A DNA stretch of 17,921 bases, from positions 1-17,921 of the forward strand of contig URZS01000004.1 in assembly GCA_900552445.1 (NCBI GenBank), written 5' to 3'. The stretch is from an uncultured Veillonella sp. Lineage in GTDB: Bacteria > Bacillota > Negativicutes > Veillonellales > Veillonellaceae. Under the pieces are notes generated by a model that was given only the letters and a program-made list of their open reading frames with translations, was not told where the DNA came from and searched no databases. A program made the translations under genes and the position numbers. Below, in pieces: positions 15,004 to 17,921 of this stretch (position 1 is its first letter; every line of letters starts with the position of its first letter).

Positions 15004-16408
15004 ATTTGACCCCTTCCTCTTGGTCCGCAGGAACCGCTACACTGTAATCGCCATCAAAGCAGGCAAAACATAAATCATCGGACGCTACATCAGAAATAGC
15101 GCGGCATAAACCTTCACGAGACAAGTAATGCAATTTATCAGCATGAATATAATCTTTAATTTCATCTACTGTATGAGTAGACGCTATCAGCTCTTTACGC
15201 ACCGATGTATCAATACCATAGTGACAAGAATACTCAATCGTTGGAGAACTTACACACATGTACACCTCTTTAGCGCCTGCTTCCTTTAGCATTTTAACGA
15301 TAATACCACTCGTAGTACCGCGTACGATAGAATCATCGATAAGGACGATCCGTTTGCCCCCTACAATATGAGGTAATGCATTCAGCTTCATGCGAACAGC
15401 CAATTCCCGTTCCTCTTGATTTGGCTTGATAAAGGTACGACCACTATAACGGTTTTTAACAAGACCTTCTGCAAAAGGAATACCCGATGCACGGGCATAA
15501 CCTAGTGCAGCCGTTGTACCAGAGTCAGGAATGGACATAACAATATCTGCATCATATTTAGTTTCCTTATATAATTCACGGCCCATATTAAGACGAGATT
15601 GATATACCGATTGACCATCGATATGGCTATCGCCACGAGCAAAGTAAATATATTCAAAAACGCAAAGCTTTTTGTCGATTTTTTCTGGTTCCGCATACAT
15701 GGTGCTACGCACACCAGAGTCATCGATGATTACCATTTCACCTGGATCTATATGGCGAATAAACTCAGCCTTAATAGCATCAAAGGCACAACTTTCACTA
15801 GAAAGGACATAGCCATTAGCCGTTTTACCTAAACAAAGAGGTCTAAAGCCTTGGGGATCACGGACACCTACTAAGGAGTCGTTCGTAGTAATAACGAGAG
15901 AAAAGGCACCCTCAATTTGACGGGCCGCATCAGCAATGCGTTCCGCCTGTGTTTCAGCCTTAGAGCGAGCAATGAGGTTTACAATAACCTCGGAATCCAT
16001 AGTGGTTTGAAAAATAGACCCATCTGCTTCAAGGCGTTTGCGAATAGCTAACGCATTCGTTAAATTACCGTTATGCGCCACTGCAATCTGACCACCTTGA
16101 TAATGAATAACTAAAGGTTGAATATTACGTGGATTATTGGACCCTGTTGTGGAGTACCGCACATGACCAGTACCCATATGGCTAGGCAAAGATGGTAATT
16201 CTTTGATAGCCTCAGTCAACAAGCCCATGCCTTTTTTTAGTTCTACATCATGACCATCCGTAACGGCGATGCCCGCACTTTCTTGACCACGATGTTGGAG
16301 CGCAAAGAGGCCCCAATATACATAGCGTGCTACATCAACGGTTCTATCATAGACACCGAATACACCACACTCTTCATGCCATTTATCAAAAACAGGATCG
16401 TAGTTCAT
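14990..16408 (-). CDS. purF: Amidophosphoribosyltransferase
   Basis: A 472-residue glutamine PRPP amidotransferase, the committed and feedback-regulated first step of purine synthesis. The N-terminal class II glutaminase domain begins at Cys14 (EECGVFGVY), so a 13-residue propeptide must be cleaved to expose the nucleophile. The C-terminal phosphoribosyltransferase domain has the PRPP loop VLIDDSIVRGTTS (355-367). Cys249, Cys395, Cys447 and Cys450 (LCFAC) are placed as in the Bacillus-type enzymes that carry a [4Fe-4S] cluster. Such clusters make the enzyme oxygen-labile, which suits an anaerobe. It starts nine bases after purC and overlaps purM by 14. Confidence 0.98.
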   Translation of the reverse strand: MNYDPVFDKWHEECGVFGVYDRTVDVARYVYWGLFALQHRGQESAGIAVTDGHDVELKKGMGLLTEAIKELPSLPSHMGTGHVRYSTTGSNNPRNIQPLVIHYQGGQIAVAHNGNLTNALAIRKRLEADGSIFQTTMDSEVIVNLIARSKAETQAERIADAARQIEGAFSLVITTNDSLVGVRDPQGFRPLCLGKTANGYVLSSESCAFDAIKAEFIRHIDPGEMVIIDDSGVRSTMYAEPEKIDKKLCVFEYIYFARGDSHIDGQSVYQSRLNMGRELYKETKYDADIVMSIPDSGTTAALGYARASGIPFAEGLVKNRYSGRTFIKPNQEERELAVRMKLNALPHIVGGKRIVLIDDSIVRGTTSGIIVKMLKEAGAKEVYMCVSSPTIEYSCHYGIDTSVRKELIASTHTVDEIKDYIHADKLHYLSREGLCRAISDVASDDLCFACFDGDYSVAVPADQEEGVKYVLE

Positions 16409-16417
16409 TGTGCCCCC

Positions 16418-17146
16418 TTAGGCGCGTTCGCCAGTAAGACGGAATAACATTTCTTTGTACGCTTCTTCGATGTTGCCAAGGTCTCGACGGAAACGGTCTT
16501 TGTCGAGTTTTTCACCTGTTGTAGCATCCCAGAAACGGCATGTATCAGGAGAAATTTCATCGCCTAATAAAACTTCCCCATTATGTTTACCAAATTCTAA
16601 TTTAAAATCTACAAGGGTTACATTTTTAGTAGCCAAGAATTTTTTCAAAATATCATTTACTTTTAACGTGATAGTAGAAATAACATCTAGTTCCTCTTGT
16701 GTAGCCCAACCAAGTGCTGTGATTTGGGATTCATTAGCGAATGGGTCACCTAATTCATCATTTTTGTAGCAGAATTCAAGGATTGGATGTTTAAGAGGAG
16801 TACCTTCTTCAATACCAAAGCGTTTAGCCATAGAACCAGCTGCAATGTTACGAACGATAACTTCTAAAGGAATGATATCTAGTGTAAGTACTGTTTGATT
16901 ACGATCATCTTCGCGACGAACGAAATGAGTAGGTACGCCTTCTTTTTTCAATATTTCAAAGAAGAACGATGAAATCTTATTATTCAATACACCTTTGCCA
17001 AGGATGGTATCATGTTTCTCACCGTTAAATGCAGTAGCATCATCTTTATAATGAACGATGTACTCGTCTTTGTTGTCTGTTTGATACACTTGTTTTGCTT
17101 TACCTTCGTACAATAATGTTAATTTTTCCAAGTCAATGTTAGCCAT
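16418..17146 (-). CDS. purC: SAICAR synthase
   Basis: A 242-residue phosphoribosylaminoimidazole-succinocarboxamide synthase that condenses CAIR with aspartate using ATP. Signature stretches are [11 protein letters not shown] (11-21), [29 protein letters not shown] and the C-terminal LVDFKLEFG with [13 protein letters not shown]. The length matches the single-domain bacterial form. AGGAGA lies about eight bases upstream of the ATG. It follows purE after 57 bases and uses the product made by PurE, while the PurB lyase that would come next is not in the window. Confidence 0.98.
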   Translation of the reverse strand: MANIDLEKLTLLYEGKAKQVYQTDNKDEYIVHYKDDATAFNGEKHDTILGKGVLNNKISSFFFEILKKEGVPTHFVRREDDRNQTVLTLDIIPLEVIVRNIAAGSMAKRFGIEEGTPLKHPILEFCYKNDELGDPFANESQITALGWATQEELDVISTITLKVNDILKKFLATKNVTLVDFKLEFGKHNGEVLLGDEISPDTCRFWDATTGEKLDKDRFRRDLGNIEEAYKEMLFRLTGERA

Positions 17147-17203
17147 GATATGTCTCCTTTTACTCGTTTCTATTCGAGGACGTATAAATGATGATATAGA
17201 CGA

Positions 17204-17695
17204 TTATAGTTTAATGGCACCTTGTAAGTCAGCATTGTCTGCTAAAACTTTTTCAGCCATATCTTTGCGATATTGTTGATATTGTTTTTTTAGGTCTTTA
17301 TTGAAAGCTGCTCCAATTTGGACTGCAAATAGTGCTGCATTTTTAGCACCATCTACAGCCATAGTTGCTACAGGCATGCCAGATGGCATTTGAACGATAG
17401 CAAGCAAGGAATCAATACCTTTTAAAGCTGTTGCATTAAGAGGAATACCGATAACAGGCAATGTAGTGAAGCTAGCCACTACACCTGGTAAGTGGGCCGC
17501 TGCACCAGCACCAGCGATAAAAGCGATAGCCCCTTCATCTTCAAGGCGTGTAACAAAATCCTTTACAGCCTCTGGCGTACGATGTGCAGAAGCGATAACC
17601 ATTTCATAAGGAATGTTAAATTCATCAAGTACGGCAGATGCCTTTTTCATTGTGTCTAGGTCAGACTTGCTGCCCATGATAATACCGACCTTCAT
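17204..17695 (-). CDS. purE: N5-carboxyaminoimidazole ribonucleotide mutase
   Basis: A 163-residue class I PurE, which moves the carboxyl group of N5-CAIR to give CAIR. It has the phosphate loop MGSKSDLDTM (7-16), SAHRTPE with His38 as the likely catalytic histidine, the glycine-rich GAGAAAHLPGVVAS, and the KGIDSLLAIVQMPSGMPV segment. Class I enzymes normally need PurK, which is not in the window. I chose the ATG at 17695 because GGAGG lies five bases upstream. A frame extending to a TTG at 17749 would run through the leader terminator and is rejected. It is the first gene of the operon, preceded by a leader with a short reading frame and attenuator. Confidence 0.97.
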   Translation of the reverse strand: MKVGIIMGSKSDLDTMKKASAVLDEFNIPYEMVIASAHRTPEAVKDFVTRLEDEGAIAFIAGAGAAAHLPGVVASFTTLPVIGIPLNATALKGIDSLLAIVQMPSGMPVATMAVDGAKNAALFAVQIGAAFNKDLKKQYQQYRKDMAEKVLADNADLQGAIKL

Positions 17696-17707
17696 TGATC
17701 CTCCTAA

Positions 17708-17735
17708 TAAAAAAGCCCAGCCTAAATAGACTGGG
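17708..17735 (-). terminator. Leader terminator (attenuator) upstream of purE
   Basis: On the minus strand, CCCAGTC (17735-17729) pairs with GGCTGGG (17722-17716) around a 6-base loop, followed by C and six T residues. It lies between the operon promoter and the purE SD, so it must be bypassed for the operon to be expressed. The stop codon of a short leader reading frame lies in its loop. Confidence 0.85.
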
Positions 17736-17796
17736 AAAAATGCGCACAAATAGCCTCCGTAGACTTGCCTTGAGTTTGTTGATTTGCATAGTTCAC
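17722..17796 (-). CDS. Putative 24-residue leader peptide of the pur operon
   Basis: A GTG-initiated frame of 24 codons with a perfect AGGAGG (17809-17804) and seven-base spacing, the best SD in the window. It begins about 20 bases after the predicted transcription start and reads MNYANQQTQG at its N-terminus. The last codons (CAG TCT ATT) lie on the 5' arm and loop of the leader terminator, and the TAG uses the loop and the first base of the 3' arm. A ribosome reaching the stop would cover the 5' arm and block the terminator. No membrane segment or known domain is present; there is one Cys and one Tyr and no Trp. That it is translated is inferred from the SD and position. Confidence 0.6.
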   Translation of the reverse strand: MNYANQQTQGKSTEAICAHFSQSI

Positions 17797-17821
17797 GGTG
17801 CTACCTCCTTCTTGTACACAA

Positions 17822-17850
17822 ATTGTAACACCTAACCTTTCCAAAAGCAA
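17822..17850 (-). promoter_or_regulatory. Sigma-70/A-type promoter of the pur operon
   Basis: On the minus strand, TTGCTT (17850-17845) is followed by a 17-base spacer and TACAAT (17827-17822). Transcription should start near 17815, leaving only a few bases before the leader SD. Confidence 0.75.
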
Positions 17851-17859
17851 TATAATTTT

Positions 17860-17909
17860 CGAATAATTTTGCATTAAATATTTTTATTATTCGATATATT
17901 CCGAACTTT
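17860..17909 (-). promoter_or_regulatory. Candidate PurR-type operator upstream of purE
   Basis: A perfect inverted repeat, CGAATAAT (17860-17867) and ATTATTCG (17886-17893), is separated by 18 bases. Adjacent to it, plus-strand bases 17897-17909 match 12 of 13 positions of the Bacillus/Lactococcus PurBox consensus AWWWCCGAACWWT as I remember it. These elements lie 10 to 60 bases upstream of the -35 box in an otherwise very AT-rich stretch. Binding by a PurR-like protein is inference. Confidence 0.45.
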
Positions 17910-17921
17910 ATAAAGAATTTC

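Noticed and set aside
17696..17749. N-terminal extension of purE from a TTG at 17749
   Set aside because: It would be encoded by the leader terminator, has no SD, and PurE proteins start at the MKVGIIMGS segment, whose ATG has a strong GGAGG.
17696..17921. Purine (guanine/adenine) riboswitch upstream of purE
   Set aside because: The leader is only about 120 bases long, is mostly occupied by the short frame and terminator, and I see no three-way-junction core.

Overview
The window looks like chromosome from an AT-rich member of the Negativicutes, most likely Veillonella. This is inferred from the protein sequences, the Bacillus-like PurF with iron-sulfur cysteines, the complete menaquinone set, strong AGGAGG-type Shine-Dalgarno (SD) sites and the compact operons. 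I could not run a database search. Nearly everything is on the minus strand, so the genes are transcribed from high to low coordinates. I see no insertion sequences, prophage genes or CRISPR arrays.

Left edge (1-2350): the C-terminal tail of a plus-strand membrane protein converges on a minus-strand gene with a DUF4178-like N-terminus, and the two share a bidirectional terminator. Next comes a minus-strand tRNA operon (Asp-GTC, Phe-GAA, Leu-GAG, all with encoded CCA) with its own promoter and terminator. A plus-strand, membrane-anchored DUF2939-like protein follows, with an imperfect tandem duplication across its stop codon and a terminator shared with the men cluster.

Menaquinone block (2352-10280): in transcription order the genes are menF, menD, menH, menB, a strong intrinsic terminator, then menE, menC and a hotdog thioesterase that fits menI. 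Together they carry chorismate to 1,4-dihydroxy-2-naphthoate. Only the prenyltransferase (MenA) and methyltransferase (MenG) steps are missing from the window. The leader in front of menF contains a promoter, a 15-bp intrinsic terminator and a competing, mutually exclusive antiterminator. This is a candidate, unassigned transcription attenuator or riboswitch.

Purine block (10302-17921): the order is purE, purC, purF, purM, purN, purH, purD. It covers much of de novo IMP synthesis; purB, the FGAM synthase genes (purL or purLQS) and purK are not in the window. The purE leader has a good sigma-A-type promoter. Just downstream is a 24-codon open reading frame with a perfect SD, and its stop codon lies in the loop of an intrinsic terminator directly in front of purE. 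Upstream of the promoter are an inverted repeat and a PurBox-like sequence. The most interesting signals here are therefore the two leader regions, at purE and at menF, rather than the enzymes.
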